The notes beneath the pieces are model-generated. The model was given only the letters and a program-made list of their open reading frames with translations, searched no databases and was not told where the DNA came from. Both the position numbers and the translations under genes were made by a program. From Methylomonas rhizoryzae (GTDB taxonomy: Bacteria; Pseudomonadota; Gammaproteobacteria; Methylococcales; Methylomonadaceae), in contig NZ_CP043929.1 of NCBI RefSeq assembly GCF_008632455.1, forward strand, positions 3,906,001-3,970,000: DNA of 64,000 bases, read 5' to 3'. This document shows, piece after piece, positions 19,301 to 27,801 of this stretch; the first letter of the stretch is position 1, and every line of letters starts with the position of its first letter.

Positions 19301-21140
19301 AGAATCGTTGCGCAAAGCCTTCGATAAAATCATAGACCGCACTGCCAGTGCCAGTAACGTCACCTCCAACAGCACCTCAATCCTTACCGATACACAGGTG
19401 TTTCAATCGCTGTTTAGTACGGCGACTTGGTCCGGTAGCTTACGAGCATTCCCGATCAGTACGGGCTCAGGGGTGGGCGATACATTCAACTGGGATGCCG
19501 CAGAAAAAATCCCTACCCATACCGGCCGCAAGATTTTCACCAAAACGGGCGGTACGGCGACAGAATTTTTGTGGGCCAACTTGACCACTACCGACCAGGC
19601 GGCATTAATCAGCGAAAACGTTACCAATTGGCTGCGAGGCGACTCGTCGAACGAGGTGAACTCGAGTGAGAGCGGAACGCTACGGGACCGTACGTCTACG
19701 GTTTTAGGCGACATCGTGCACTCGTCGCCCTATTACATTAAAGACACCGAGACGGTGTTCGTCGGCGCCAACGACGGTATGTTGCATGCCTTCGATGCCG
19801 AAACCGGCGTCGAACTGTTTGCCTACATTCCCAGCATACTACTTCCCAAACTTAAATATTTATCTCAAATTAATTACGGCAGCGATTCCAACCCGCACGA
19901 TTATTTTGTAGACGGCGAAATTGCGGTGTCGTCCACCAGCCAAACGCCTAGCCATAATTATTTGATCTCCACCTTAGGTCACGGCGGCAAGGGTTTATTC
20001 GGCTTGGAGGTAATCAGCCCTTCCTCGTTTTCCGCCAGCAACGTTCTTTGGGAATATTTCGACGCAACGGATGCCGATCTGGGCTATATGTTGGGTCGCC
20101 CGGTCATTGCCAAAATGAATGACGGCACTACCGCGCTCATTGTCGGCAACGGCTACAACAGCAGCGACGGCAAAGCGGTGTTATACATCTTCAATCTAAC
20201 TACCGGCGCCGTCATCAAGAAAATCGATACGCTGGTCGCCGGTGACAATGGCCTAGCCTCACCCGGCGTATTCGACAACGACAATGACGGCGACGTCGAC
20301 TTCATTTATGCCGGCGACCTTAAAGGCAACGTCTGGAAGTTCGACGTATCGGCGAGCAGTGCCGGCTCCTGGGACGTCGCGTTCAAATCGGGCATTACCC
20401 CGGCACCGTTTTTCGTCGCTCAAGACGAAAATGGTACGGCCCAACCGATCACCGCGCAAATAACCGTGGCGGTGGACGACGTGCAAAGCGATGCGAATTA
20501 CGGCAAACGCTTTATTTGGTTCGGCTCCGGCAGCTATTTTGTCAGCGCCGATCCCGCAAACCTGAACATTCAAACCTGGTACGGCCTGATAGACCAAAAC
20601 GCGCAAATCAGCGGACGCACGACCCTGAAACAGCGGACTGTGGTAGCGGAAGGAACTTTCGACGGCAATCCGGTACGCACTCTTTCGGCCTCCACAGACG
20701 GCGACATGATAGGCAAAAACGGCTGGTATCTGGATCTAACCCTTGCCGCCGGGACAGCCCAAGGCGAGCGGATAGTGACCTCGTCCAAAGTCTATAAGCT
20801 TGCCCAACCTACCCTAATCGCAAGCTCCATCATTCCTGACGACGATCCGTGCAAGTCCGGGGGTAGCGGTTACGTCAATGCCGTCAACCCTTACACCGGG
20901 GCGAGATTAACCATCGGCATTTTCGACGTTAACGGAAAAAATAAATTCGAGGACGACAAATTGAACGACATACTGATCAGCTCAATCGATTTAGACGTAG
21001 GAATGCCCAGCGAACCGGTATTAGTCGGAAACAGGCTGGTAGTTGGCGGCTCCAAAGGCGAAATCAAAGACCTCGAAGTCAACGTGGACGTCACCGTTAA
21101 TAAAGGCAGAATATCGTGGCGCGAACTAATTTTTGATTGA
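16365..21140 (+). CDS. pilY1: Type IV pilus tip adhesin PilY1 with an inserted PA14-like module
   Basis: 1591-residue exported tip protein. A signal peptide (about residues 1-29, ending PALAA) follows a good ribosome-binding site (TGGAGGA). The N-terminal third has the PilY1 pattern (DLNGDGSIDVGYQPTITYYGYFD, SGDFLNYLTMSRMDALR). Residues about 325-422 look like a PA14/GLEYA-type beta-module (LFEGTLTIPTGKSGTYTF, DGDDAVEVIIDG, HTVKFRHQERDGGDSYYLYW), which is not in the standard PilY1 layout. The C-terminal ~560 residues are the PilC/PilY1 beta-propeller (VFVGANDGMLHAFDAETG) with an EF-hand-like calcium loop DNDNDGDVD at about residue 1304. In Pseudomonas, calcium binding here controls extension and retraction and surface sensing. 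Confidence 0.92.
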   Translation: MKQNASFVLRYLLNVAHVLPWFCLNPALAAVDIPDIPLAVNISATPLTLLTAARDHKLYYEAYNDASDLNGDGSIDVGYQPTITYYGYFDSYKCYSYNSSNGVFEPAYTTVNKTCANSSGEWSGDFLNYLTMSRMDALRRVLYGGYRSTDTDSATILERVYIPQDAHSWGKEYTSTAVDGYDISSYTPLSQPATDKRHLFANTTLLETTTPLLRVLENSGFRVWEWLSIERPVAGSDCATGNNVRTACAVAGSTSWEIVPASYFSGLTQATYNTGNTSRSGNNCYCTYPTTNSEFNSLETNYATSSRRYGSKSVTQINGSGNPNSSASGSQDNYLTLFEGTLTIPTGKSGTYTFAVDGDDAVEVIIDGTVVAWWYGGHGSNNSDTSLTSHSGSIYLSAGAHTVKFRHQERDGGDSYYLYWKKTVVASTLTDYAVRVKACVSGLLESECRGYPSASPVYYKPGGILQQYGETDAMAFGLMTGSYEKNTSGGVLRKNISPLTNEIDLNTGQLTSTVGVIKALDKLKVTGFGDYYFYHEDCGVPEVGGPLAQGRCRMWGNPIAEIMYEGLRYLSGATSPTTAFDISASGNDDTTLGLPKPDWLDPYRTTTGGYPRCSKPSQIVISDISPNYDTDQLPGRYEYTAPSGLTSFSGDSSINGNSLGVKSLGDQVWATEFEGAASKNFFIGQSGNTYDGAPTVKSASSFGSIRGLVPEEPTQQGGYYPASVAFFGKTKDINSVTDAQNVDTYSVALASPKPQMTFSVNDKTITLVPFGKTVGGCLSASILESNFRPTNTIVDFYVISLKNTNSSNQDSSVNSGRPYAKFRINYEDSEYGSDHDMDAIVEYELSVTSSNKLDVKLTSDYAAGGCIQHMGYVISGTTADGTYLDVRDSDTDAASDVNYALDTPDTSSALPLTNTRTFTPGNTSSGSFVPHDPLWYAAKWGGFSDLNNNKLPDLKLEWDADSDNAPDTYFYVQNPLKLKESLRKAFDKIIDRTASASNVTSNSTSILTDTQVFQSLFSTATWSGSLRAFPISTGSGVGDTFNWDAAEKIPTHTGRKIFTKTGGTATEFLWANLTTTDQAALISENVTNWLRGDSSNEVNSSESGTLRDRTSTVLGDIVHSSPYYIKDTETVFVGANDGMLHAFDAETGVELFAYIPSILLPKLKYLSQINYGSDSNPHDYFVDGEIAVSSTSQTPSHNYLISTLGHGGKGLFGLEVISPSSFSASNVLWEYFDATDADLGYMLGRPVIAKMNDGTTALIVGNGYNSSDGKAVLYIFNLTTGAVIKKIDTLVAGDNGLASPGVFDNDNDGDVDFIYAGDLKGNVWKFDVSASSAGSWDVAFKSGITPAPFFVAQDENGTAQPITAQITVAVDDVQSDANYGKRFIWFGSGSYFVSADPANLNIQTWYGLIDQNAQISGRTTLKQRTVVAEGTFDGNPVRTLSASTDGDMIGKNGWYLDLTLAAGTAQGERIVTSSKVYKLAQPTLIASSIIPDDDPCKSGGSGYVNAVNPYTGARLTIGIFDVNGKNKFEDDKLNDILISSIDLDVGMPSEPVLVGNRLVVGGSKGEIKDLEVNVDVTVNKGRISWRELIFD

Positions 21141-21217
21141 CGCAAATCGGCTAAGAGCCAACACACTGCTCTCAGCAATTTAATACCTTTTTACGATATC
21201 GAGGAGACCAAGCAAAC

Positions 21218-21640
21218 ATGGCGAGTAATTCGACGAATCGAGGATTCACCTTGTTGGAATTAATGATTGCCGTGGCGGTAATCGGCATATTAGCGGCGAT
21301 AGCCTATCCCTCCTATATGGAACACGTCGGAAAAACCCGCAGAACCACGGCAGGCTCGTGTTTACTGGAGCTAGGCCAATACATGGAACGCTATTACACA
21401 ACCAATATGAGTTACGCCAACGCAACCTTGCCATCGACGCAGTGTAGAACCGACTTGGCGGGTTTCTACACATTTGCTCTTGCAGACGGCGAACCTACTG
21501 CATCCACCTTTTTGATTGAATCCGCACCGACAACAGGCCCTCAAGCCAATGACAAATGCGGCACACTGACCTTAAGCGAAACCGGAGAAAGAGGCATCAG
21601 CTCCGCGCACACCGGTGTGACCGCCGGCGACTGCTGGTAA
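21218..21640 (+). CDS. pilE: Type IV pilin, PilE-like
   Basis: 140 residues with leader MASNSTNR, prepilin site G/FTLLE and the classical helix LMIAVAVIGILAAIAYPSYMEHV. The C-terminus carries the disulfide region (C...DLAGFYTFAL, DKCGTLTLSETGERG, a final CW). The short length, the family GxLTLxxxGxR motif and position after pilY1 identify it as the PilE minor pilin of the fimU-pilVWXY1E operon, not the major subunit. A GAGGAGA ribosome-binding site lies 8 bp before the start. Confidence 0.88.
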   Translation: MASNSTNRGFTLLELMIAVAVIGILAAIAYPSYMEHVGKTRRTTAGSCLLELGQYMERYYTTNMSYANATLPSTQCRTDLAGFYTFALADGEPTASTFLIESAPTTGPQANDKCGTLTLSETGERGISSAHTGVTAGDCW

Positions 21641-21740
21641 TTTAACTTCCCGACGCTCTACCGGCCCACGGACGGGCACGAATGTGATGTAACCCGCATT
21701 CTCCAAGACAAACCGCGCCAAGCATACGCCCGGGCCCATC

Positions 21741-21768
21741 TTATGCGTATAGAATTTCCTGCTATATT
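21741..21768 (+). promoter_or_regulatory. Possible extended -10 promoter of the chemotaxis operon
   Basis: TATATT (21763-21768) is preceded by TGC, giving an extended -10 element, with a weak -35 TTATGC (21741-21746) 16 bp upstream. It lies about 40 bp before the GTG start of cheY. Confidence 0.4.
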
Positions 21769-21805
21769 TTCTTTCAAAACATTAAACAAAATTTAGGAGT
21801 TGATC

Positions 21806-22168
21806 GTGGCAACGATTCTTGCAGTTGATGATTCAGCATCGATGAGGCAGATGGTTACTTTCACGCTAAAAGGCGCCGGATACAATGTCGTCGAAGCCGT
21901 AGACGGAGTTGACGCGCTAACCAAGGCAAAGTCCCAAGCTTTCGATTGTATTGTGACCGACGTCAATATGCCGAATAAAGACGGTATCACCCTGATTAAG
22001 GAATTACGCGCCCTACCCAACTACAAATTTACCCCGATGCTAATGTTAACGACAGAATCGGGAATGGATAAAAAACAACAAGGTAAAGAAGCAGGCGCGA
22101 CCGGTTGGATCGTTAAACCGTTTAATCCTGACCAATTATTGAAAACCATCAACAAGGTTTTGGGCTAA
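21806..22168 (+). CDS. cheY: Chemotaxis response regulator CheY
   Basis: Single receiver domain, 120 residues. It has the acidic pocket (VDDSAS near residues 7-12), phospho-acceptor Asp in CIVTDVNMPNKDG (about 52), the switch Thr (LMLTTES, about 82) and the conserved Lys (WIVKPFNPDQL, about 104). It accepts phosphate from CheA and reaches the motor or another output. The GTG at 21806 is chosen because AGGAG lies 6 bp upstream; a TTG two codons earlier leaves no room for it. First gene of the cluster, 42 bp before cheA. Confidence 0.93.
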   Translation: MATILAVDDSASMRQMVTFTLKGAGYNVVEAVDGVDALTKAKSQAFDCIVTDVNMPNKDGITLIKELRALPNYKFTPMLMLTTESGMDKKQQGKEAGATGWIVKPFNPDQLLKTINKVLG

Positions 22169-22210
22169 AACGTTTCGGTCCACACAAACATCACAACCTG
22201 GGTAGCGACG

Positions 22211-24316
22211 ATGTCTATTGATATGGCGCAATTTCATCAAGTCTTTTTCGAGGAGAGCTTCGAAGGACTTGACACAATGGAATCAGGCTTGCTTAACCTC
22301 GACATGGGAGATGTCGATGTGGATGAAATCAATAACATCTTTCGCGCGGCCCATTCGATTAAAGGCGGTAGCGGCACATTCGGGTTTACCGCCGTATCCG
22401 ATTTCACTCACGTGATGGAAACCTTGTTGGATGAAATGCGCGACGGGCGCCGCCAAGTCACGCAACAAGCTGTAAACGTCTTGCTAGGCTCGGTCGACTG
22501 TCTGCGCGAGATGCTTCAGAGCATTCAAAGCAACCAGGACATCGACCGGCTGACCGTAAACATGCATCAGCAAGCGCTTGACCACGAATTGAACAATTCA
22601 CCTGACGGCACATCGACAGATTTAAAATCATTCGTCCCATCGCCGTCCGCTGAGCTTTCCAGCTTGCCCCCCGCCATTGCCGATTGCGTATCCGAGTGGA
22701 CCATCGCGTTCAGCCCTCATGCCCACATGTTGAAAACCGGCAACGAGCCTATCAGAATGTTTCGAGAACTGGCTACGCTAGGGGAGTTAAGCGTAAAAGC
22801 CGATTTACAGGGCGTGCCTGACTTGTTCGATCTTGACCCGGAAGAATGCCATCTGTCTTGGAGCCTCACGTTAAAAGGAAATGTTCCCGCAGCCGATATT
22901 GACGAAATTTTTGATTGGGTGGAAGAAGATTGCGATTTCGCCAAACAAGCCCATTACGTAACAACCTCCATCCTTGCGGATAGCCGCAGCTATAGCAACG
23001 AAGACAACAACTACAGTGGCGCGGTTTATAACACAGAAGGGCCGAACGCCTTTTCGTCCGACGAAGATTCTTCCTCGATTGCGAATAACGACATTCAAGA
23101 CCCGACCAACAAAAACAAAAAAGACGAAACTAAAGCCGCTGCTAAAGGTTCCAGTTCCATTAGGGTAGATACCAGTAAGATCGACACATTAATCAATATG
23201 GTCGGTGAGCTGGTAATCACCCAATCCATGCTCAGCCTAATCGGTGAGCATTTCGAACTCAATAAATTGGATCAGCTAAAAAACGGCCTTTCCCAGCTGG
23301 AGCGCCATACCCGGGAATTGCAAGAAAGCGTGATGAATATACGAATGCTGCCGATCAGCTTCGTATTCAGCCGTTTTCCACGCCTCACCCACGACCTTAG
23401 CAGCAAACTCGGCAAAAAAGTCGAGCTTAAATTGGTTGGCGAAAATACTGAAGTCGATAAAACGGTTGTCGAATTACTCAGCGACCCCTTAGTGCACCTG
23501 GTTAGAAACAGCTTGGACCACGGCATAGAAATGCCCTCGGTTCGAATTGCCGCCGGCAAACCGGAAGTGGGTACGGTGACGCTGGAAGCCTATCATCGCG
23601 GCGGCAATATCGTCATAGAAGTCAAAGACGACGGCAAAGGTCTCGATAAAGAAAAACTCAGAACCAAAGCAATCGAAAAAGGACTCATCGACCCGGACAC
23701 CATTCTTACGGATAAACAAACCTACGAACTGATATTCATGCCGGGCTTCTCTACCGCAGAGAAACTAACCGATATTTCCGGCCGCGGTGTCGGCATGGAC
23801 GTGGTACGCCGCAACATTCAATCGCTGGGCGGCAATATCGAAATTGTGTCCGAATTAGGCCGCGGCACAACCATATCGATTCATCTACCGTTGACCTTGG
23901 CGATACTCGACGGTCAATCGGTTGCGGTCGGCAACGAGACCTATATCGTACCGCTAGGCGCCATCATCGAATCCCTGAACATAAAAGAAGAGCGGGTAAA
24001 CCGAGTGGTAGGCAAAGGCGAAACCTTCAAATTGCGCGATCAATATCTGCCCATTATTCGGATGCACGAGATTTTCAATGTCCCTACCGCGAAACACACC
24101 AAACTGACGGAAGGTCTTTTAGTGGTAGTCGAAGGTCAAGGCGAACGTTGCGGCTTGTTTGTGGACGATCTTCTCGGGCAACAACAAGTAGTCATCAAGT
24201 CATTAGAGGCGAACTACAGGCGAATCGAGGGCGTTTCCGGCGCCACCATACTCGGCGACGGTTCGGTGGCTCTGATACTTGACATACCGGGCTTAGTGCG
24301 ACTGGCAAATCAATAA
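22211..24316 (+). CDS. cheA: Chemotaxis histidine kinase CheA
   Basis: 701 residues. Domains: P1 phosphotransfer with His48 (FRAAHSIKGGSGTFGF); a middle segment at about 155-250 that resembles a CheA P2-like alpha/beta module; an acidic, Asn/Lys-rich linker (about 255-310); P3 dimerisation (SSIRVDTSKIDTLINMVGELVI); P4 ATPase with N box (LVRNSLDHGIE), G1 (DDGKGLD) and G2 (GRGVGMDVV); and P5 CheW-like regulatory domain (TYIVPLGAIIESL). All catalytic motifs are intact. It autophosphorylates in response to receptors and passes phosphate to CheY and CheB. Eleven bases separate it from cheW. Confidence 0.95.
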   Translation: MSIDMAQFHQVFFEESFEGLDTMESGLLNLDMGDVDVDEINNIFRAAHSIKGGSGTFGFTAVSDFTHVMETLLDEMRDGRRQVTQQAVNVLLGSVDCLREMLQSIQSNQDIDRLTVNMHQQALDHELNNSPDGTSTDLKSFVPSPSAELSSLPPAIADCVSEWTIAFSPHAHMLKTGNEPIRMFRELATLGELSVKADLQGVPDLFDLDPEECHLSWSLTLKGNVPAADIDEIFDWVEEDCDFAKQAHYVTTSILADSRSYSNEDNNYSGAVYNTEGPNAFSSDEDSSSIANNDIQDPTNKNKKDETKAAAKGSSSIRVDTSKIDTLINMVGELVITQSMLSLIGEHFELNKLDQLKNGLSQLERHTRELQESVMNIRMLPISFVFSRFPRLTHDLSSKLGKKVELKLVGENTEVDKTVVELLSDPLVHLVRNSLDHGIEMPSVRIAAGKPEVGTVTLEAYHRGGNIVIEVKDDGKGLDKEKLRTKAIEKGLIDPDTILTDKQTYELIFMPGFSTAEKLTDISGRGVGMDVVRRNIQSLGGNIEIVSELGRGTTISIHLPLTLAILDGQSVAVGNETYIVPLGAIIESLNIKEERVNRVVGKGETFKLRDQYLPIIRMHEIFNVPTAKHTKLTEGLLVVVEGQGERCGLFVDDLLGQQQVVIKSLEANYRRIEGVSGATILGDGSVALILDIPGLVRLANQ

Positions 24317-24327
24317 TCTAACGGCTT

Positions 24328-24855
24328 ATGTCTCAAATACAAGAAAGCGAATTAACTGAAAAAAGGCTGCAATTAGATAGCGAGCAGTTTTTAAGCTTTA
24401 CTCTAGGCAAAGAAGAATATTGCGTCGATATTTTGCGCGTGCAAGAAATTCGTAGCTGGGAACCGGTATCGAGAATCCCCAACGTACCCAGCTACGAAAA
24501 AGGCGTGGTTAATTTACGCGGTTCGATTGTGCCTATTATCGATTTACGGGAACGCTTCCAACTCGGCCGAAGCGAATATACGCCGTTAACCGTTGTCGTA
24601 GTCGTTCAGGCCCATATCGGCGATAAAACTCGGATTATGGGCATCGTTGTTGATACTGTGTCGGACGTCATTGATGTCAATAAGAAATTAATACAAGGCG
24701 CTCCGAATTTCGGCACTAAAGTCAGTACCGAATTTATCAGCGGCCTGGTATCCGTGAACAATCGCATGGTTATGCTGCTTGATGTAGATAAATTACTGAG
24801 ATTGGATGGCGTAGACGATGATGACGATACGGTCAAAGCCGCTACTTCGCATTAA
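24328..24855 (+). CDS. cheW: Chemotaxis coupling protein CheW (first copy)
   Basis: 175 residues, a single CheW SH3-like domain (QFLSFTLGKEEYCVDILRVQEIR; VVNLRGSIVPIIDLRERF; MVMLLDVDKLL). It bridges receptors to the P5 domain of CheA. The receptor-contacting motif NLRGSIVPIIDLR is intact. The tail ends in an Asp-rich stretch (GVDDDDDTVKA). A second cheW follows the receptor gene; the two share the core but differ at the N-terminus. Confidence 0.95.
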   Translation: MSQIQESELTEKRLQLDSEQFLSFTLGKEEYCVDILRVQEIRSWEPVSRIPNVPSYEKGVVNLRGSIVPIIDLRERFQLGRSEYTPLTVVVVVQAHIGDKTRIMGIVVDTVSDVIDVNKKLIQGAPNFGTKVSTEFISGLVSVNNRMVMLLDVDKLLRLDGVDDDDDTVKAATSH

Positions 24856-24922
24856 ACCTTACACATTTATTTATAACTTTTGCCGCTAAATAATATTTAT
24901 CAGTTAATTAATTTTACCTCCA

Positions 24923-24948
24923 TGCAAGCCGGCCACGCCCGGCTTGCA
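24923..24948 (+). terminator. Hairpin between cheW and the receptor gene
   Basis: TGCAAGCCGG (24923-24932) pairs with CCGGCTTGCA (24939-24948), a 10-bp stem with a 6-nt loop, 67 bp after cheW. No T-run follows, so it may attenuate the operon or stabilise the upstream mRNA. Confidence 0.45.
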
Positions 24949-25012
24949 AGCGAAAGCCCAATTCACTGATACGCAAAAAACCACGAATTCGAAAATACGT
25001 CGGGAGAAATAC

Positions 25013-27250
25013 ATGTTTAACTCATTATTTAACAAGCAAGCGAATTCTGTTAATGATCGACACAACCAGAGCGCGATGCAAACCGACTACCTCGGCCAAA
25101 TCGATGCGATAGAAAAATCCCAAGCCGTAATCCATTTCAACCTGGACGGCACCATAATAAAAGCCAATGATATATTTCTGAAAACCATGGGATATACATT
25201 GGACGAAATTAAAGGCAAACATCACGGTATATTTGCAACACCTGAATATCAAAACAGCCTGGAATACAAGCAGTTTTGGGAAAAACTGAACCGAGGCGAA
25301 TACGACAGGGGTGAATACAAACGGATAACCAAAAGCGGCAAAGAAGTGTGGTTGCAAGCCACTTACAACCCCATTATGGATACTAACGGCCGGCCGTTTA
25401 AAGTGGTGAAATTCGCCACCGACATCACCGAAGCCAAACTTAGAAACGCGGATTACCTAGGGCAAATAGAAGCCATCAAAAAATCGCAGGCCGTCATCGA
25501 GTTCAACATGGACGGCACCATTATTACCGCTAACGATTTATTCTTGAAGGCTATGGGCTATGGTCTGGACGAAATAAAGGGCAAACATCACAGCATATTT
25601 GCCTCTCAGGAAGAAGCATCCAGCCCGGCGTATAAACAATTTTGGGAAAAACTTAATCGCGGCGAATTCGACAGCGGCGAATACAAGCGTATTGGCAAAG
25701 GCGGCCGGGAGGTGTGGCTGCAAGCTTCTTACAACCCCATCATGGACATGAACGGCAAACCGTTTAAAGTCGTTAAGTACGCCACAGACGTTACCGAAAC
25801 CAAACTCATCAATGCCGACTATACCGGACAAATCAACGCGATCCATAAATCGCAGGCCGTCATCGAATTCAACATGGACGGTACGATAGTCAATGCCAAC
25901 CACTTGTTTTTAAACGTGATGGGTTACAGCCTCGACGAAATCAAGGGCAAACATCACAGAATGTTTGCCGATCCGGAAGAAGCTGCCAGCCCGATGTATC
26001 GGCAATTTTGGGAAAAACTCAATCGCGGCGAATTCGACAGCGGCGAATACAAGCGCTTCGGCAAAGGCGGTAGGGAGGTGTGGCTGCAGGCTTCTTACAA
26101 CCCCATCATGGACATGAACGGCAAGCCGTTTAAAGTCGTCAAATACGCGGCGGATATAACGGAACAGACCTTAACCAAACAAACCTTGGAACAAGTCTTC
26201 TCGGAAGTCGGCGAAGTGATGAACTTTGTTTCGGAAGGTGATTTGACCCATAAAATACTGGGCGATTACGAAGGCATTTACTTGGATTGTAAAAATGCGA
26301 TCAACGCGACGATAGACAGGCTGAGCGAAATCGTCACGCAAGTCAACGAATCGGCGACGTTCATCAACAACTCCTCTCAGGAGATTGCCAGCGGCAACAA
26401 TAACTTGTCTCAACGCGCCGAACAGCAAGCGGCAAACTTGGAGCAAACCGCAGCCAGCATGGAAGAACTGACCAGCACAGTAAAAAACAACGCGGAAAAC
26501 GCTCAACAAGCCAACGCCGTAGCCAGTAATGCGCGGGAGCTGGCCGAAAAAGGCGGCAACGTGGTGGCGGCCGCGATGACCGCCATGCAGGAAATTAACG
26601 AAAGCAGCAACAAAATTGCGGACATCATTGGCGTGATCGACGAAATCGCTTTCCAAACCAATTTATTGGCACTCAACGCCTCCGTCGAGGCCGCTAGAGC
26701 CGGCGAACAAGGGCGCGGCTTTTCAGTGGTCGCCACCGAAGTACGAAACCTTGCCCAGCGAAGTGCTACGGCAGCGCGGGAGAGTAAAGAGCTCATTCAA
26801 ACAAGCGTCCAAAAAGTCAGAGCGGGTAGCGAGTTTGTCAATCAAACCGGATCTTCGTTAAACGAAATCGTCACCAGCGTTAAAAAAGTCGGCGACATCG
26901 TGGCGCAAATAGCAGCGGCAAGCGCTCAGCAATCGTCCGGCATCGCGCAAGTCAATCAAGCGGTGGCGCAAATGGATGAAATTACTCAGCAAAATGCCGC
27001 ATTAGCCGAAGAAGCCTCTGCAGCCAGCGTATCGATGAGCGACTTATCGAATAACATGGTCGAACTATTATCATTTTTCAAACTCGACAACCACCCGGTA
27101 TCCTCTAAACATAGCAGCCCGAAATCACATAAAACACATCAACCCGCTCGACCAAGTACTGTCGTAGAGGCTACACGCAAGTCGTCAACCCAAGCGCCTA
27201 AAAAAACTTATAAAAGTGTGGCCGGCGATGAAGATTGGCAAGACTTTTGA
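25013..27250 (+). CDS. Soluble methyl-accepting chemotaxis protein with three PAS domains (BdlA-like)
   Basis: 745 residues, no membrane segment, so cytoplasmic. Three PAS domains of exactly 122 residues each (from residue 25) are followed by a short helical linker and a signalling (MA) domain. The MA hairpin tip reads DEIAFQTNLLALNASVEAARAGEQGRGFSVVA. The PAS type (GKHH.xF, FWEKLNRGEF, GKGGREVWLQASYNPI) is that of BdlA and related receptors, which in Pseudomonas link redox or nutrient change to biofilm dispersal. The last five residues, DWQDF, fit the CheR/CheB/CheD-tethering pentapeptide. ATG at 25013 has GGGAGA upstream. The ligand or cofactor of the PAS domains is not known. Confidence 0.92.
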   Translation: MFNSLFNKQANSVNDRHNQSAMQTDYLGQIDAIEKSQAVIHFNLDGTIIKANDIFLKTMGYTLDEIKGKHHGIFATPEYQNSLEYKQFWEKLNRGEYDRGEYKRITKSGKEVWLQATYNPIMDTNGRPFKVVKFATDITEAKLRNADYLGQIEAIKKSQAVIEFNMDGTIITANDLFLKAMGYGLDEIKGKHHSIFASQEEASSPAYKQFWEKLNRGEFDSGEYKRIGKGGREVWLQASYNPIMDMNGKPFKVVKYATDVTETKLINADYTGQINAIHKSQAVIEFNMDGTIVNANHLFLNVMGYSLDEIKGKHHRMFADPEEAASPMYRQFWEKLNRGEFDSGEYKRFGKGGREVWLQASYNPIMDMNGKPFKVVKYAADITEQTLTKQTLEQVFSEVGEVMNFVSEGDLTHKILGDYEGIYLDCKNAINATIDRLSEIVTQVNESATFINNSSQEIASGNNNLSQRAEQQAANLEQTAASMEELTSTVKNNAENAQQANAVASNARELAEKGGNVVAAAMTAMQEINESSNKIADIIGVIDEIAFQTNLLALNASVEAARAGEQGRGFSVVATEVRNLAQRSATAARESKELIQTSVQKVRAGSEFVNQTGSSLNEIVTSVKKVGDIVAQIAAASAQQSSGIAQVNQAVAQMDEITQQNAALAEEASAASVSMSDLSNNMVELLSFFKLDNHPVSSKHSSPKSHKTHQPARPSTVVEATRKSSTQAPKKTYKSVAGDEDWQDF
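25085..26182 (+). repeat. Three tandem 366-bp repeats coding the PAS domains
   Basis: Units begin at 25085, 25451 and 25817 (D-Y-x-G-Q-I-x-A-I-x-K-S-Q in each), with exactly 366 bp between starts. Units two and three are the more alike, including long stretches of identical codons around GEFDSGEYKR and EVWLQASYNPIMDMNGK. This shows recent domain duplication or gene conversion. Confidence 0.9.
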
Positions 27251-27291
27251 GAGCAAGCGTAGATTTGATGCCGAATTATTGGGAAAACAAA

Positions 27292-27801
27292 ATGAGCTCC
27301 ACTGCCAAGCCTGAAAATCAAGTCGAACAATTCCTGACTTTTGAACTGGCGGGAGACGCATACGCGATAGAAATACTCAAAGTACAAGAAATTCGCGGCT
27401 GGGAAAAAGTCAGAAAAATTCCCAACACCCCATCATATGTAAAGGGCGCCTTAAATTTACGCGGCACTATTGTGCCGATTATCGACCTTCGCGACCGGTT
27501 TAATATGGAGCCTGCAGAATATACACCGGTCACGGTCGTAATCGTAATGTGTATTCAAACGGAAAGCTCAGGCAAGCTGGTAATGGGAATAGTGGCCGAT
27601 GCGGTTTCCGATGTATTGGACATCCATCCGGAGGATGTAAAATCTCCCCCTAATTTAGGAGTCAAAATTAATACTCGCTATATTCGCGGCATGTATGTGG
27701 GTAGAAAAAATATGGTGATGTTGCTGGATGTAGACAAATTGCTTAATCCTGACGAATTTGTCGAAATTTCAAATATCCCGGACGTATTAAGCGGAAAATG
27801 A
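27292..27801 (+). CDS. cheW: Chemotaxis coupling protein CheW (second copy)
   Basis: 169 residues from the ATG at 27292 (GGGAAAA upstream); the frame is open further back but overlaps nothing recognisable. Single CheW domain: QFLTFELAGDAYAIEILKVQEIR, ALNLRGTIVPIIDLRDRF, MVMLLDVDKLLN. It follows the triple-PAS receptor by 41 bp and overlaps the ParA-like gene by four bases (ATGA). Two CheW proteins may serve different receptor arrays or the membrane and cytoplasmic receptor of this cluster. Confidence 0.93.
   Translation: MSSTAKPENQVEQFLTFELAGDAYAIEILKVQEIRGWEKVRKIPNTPSYVKGALNLRGTIVPIIDLRDRFNMEPAEYTPVTVVIVMCIQTESSGKLVMGIVADAVSDVLDIHPEDVKSPPNLGVKINTRYIRGMYVGRKNMVMLLDVDKLLNPDEFVEISNIPDVLSGK

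Noticed and set aside
24856..25012. A sigma28 (FliA) promoter before the triple-PAS receptor
   Set aside because: No TAAA-N15-GCCGATAA-like sequence is seen; only the cheW hairpin and an AT-rich stretch.
25085..26182. A CRISPR-like or non-coding repeat array
   Set aside because: The repeats are 366 bp and in frame inside the receptor gene; they code PAS domains.
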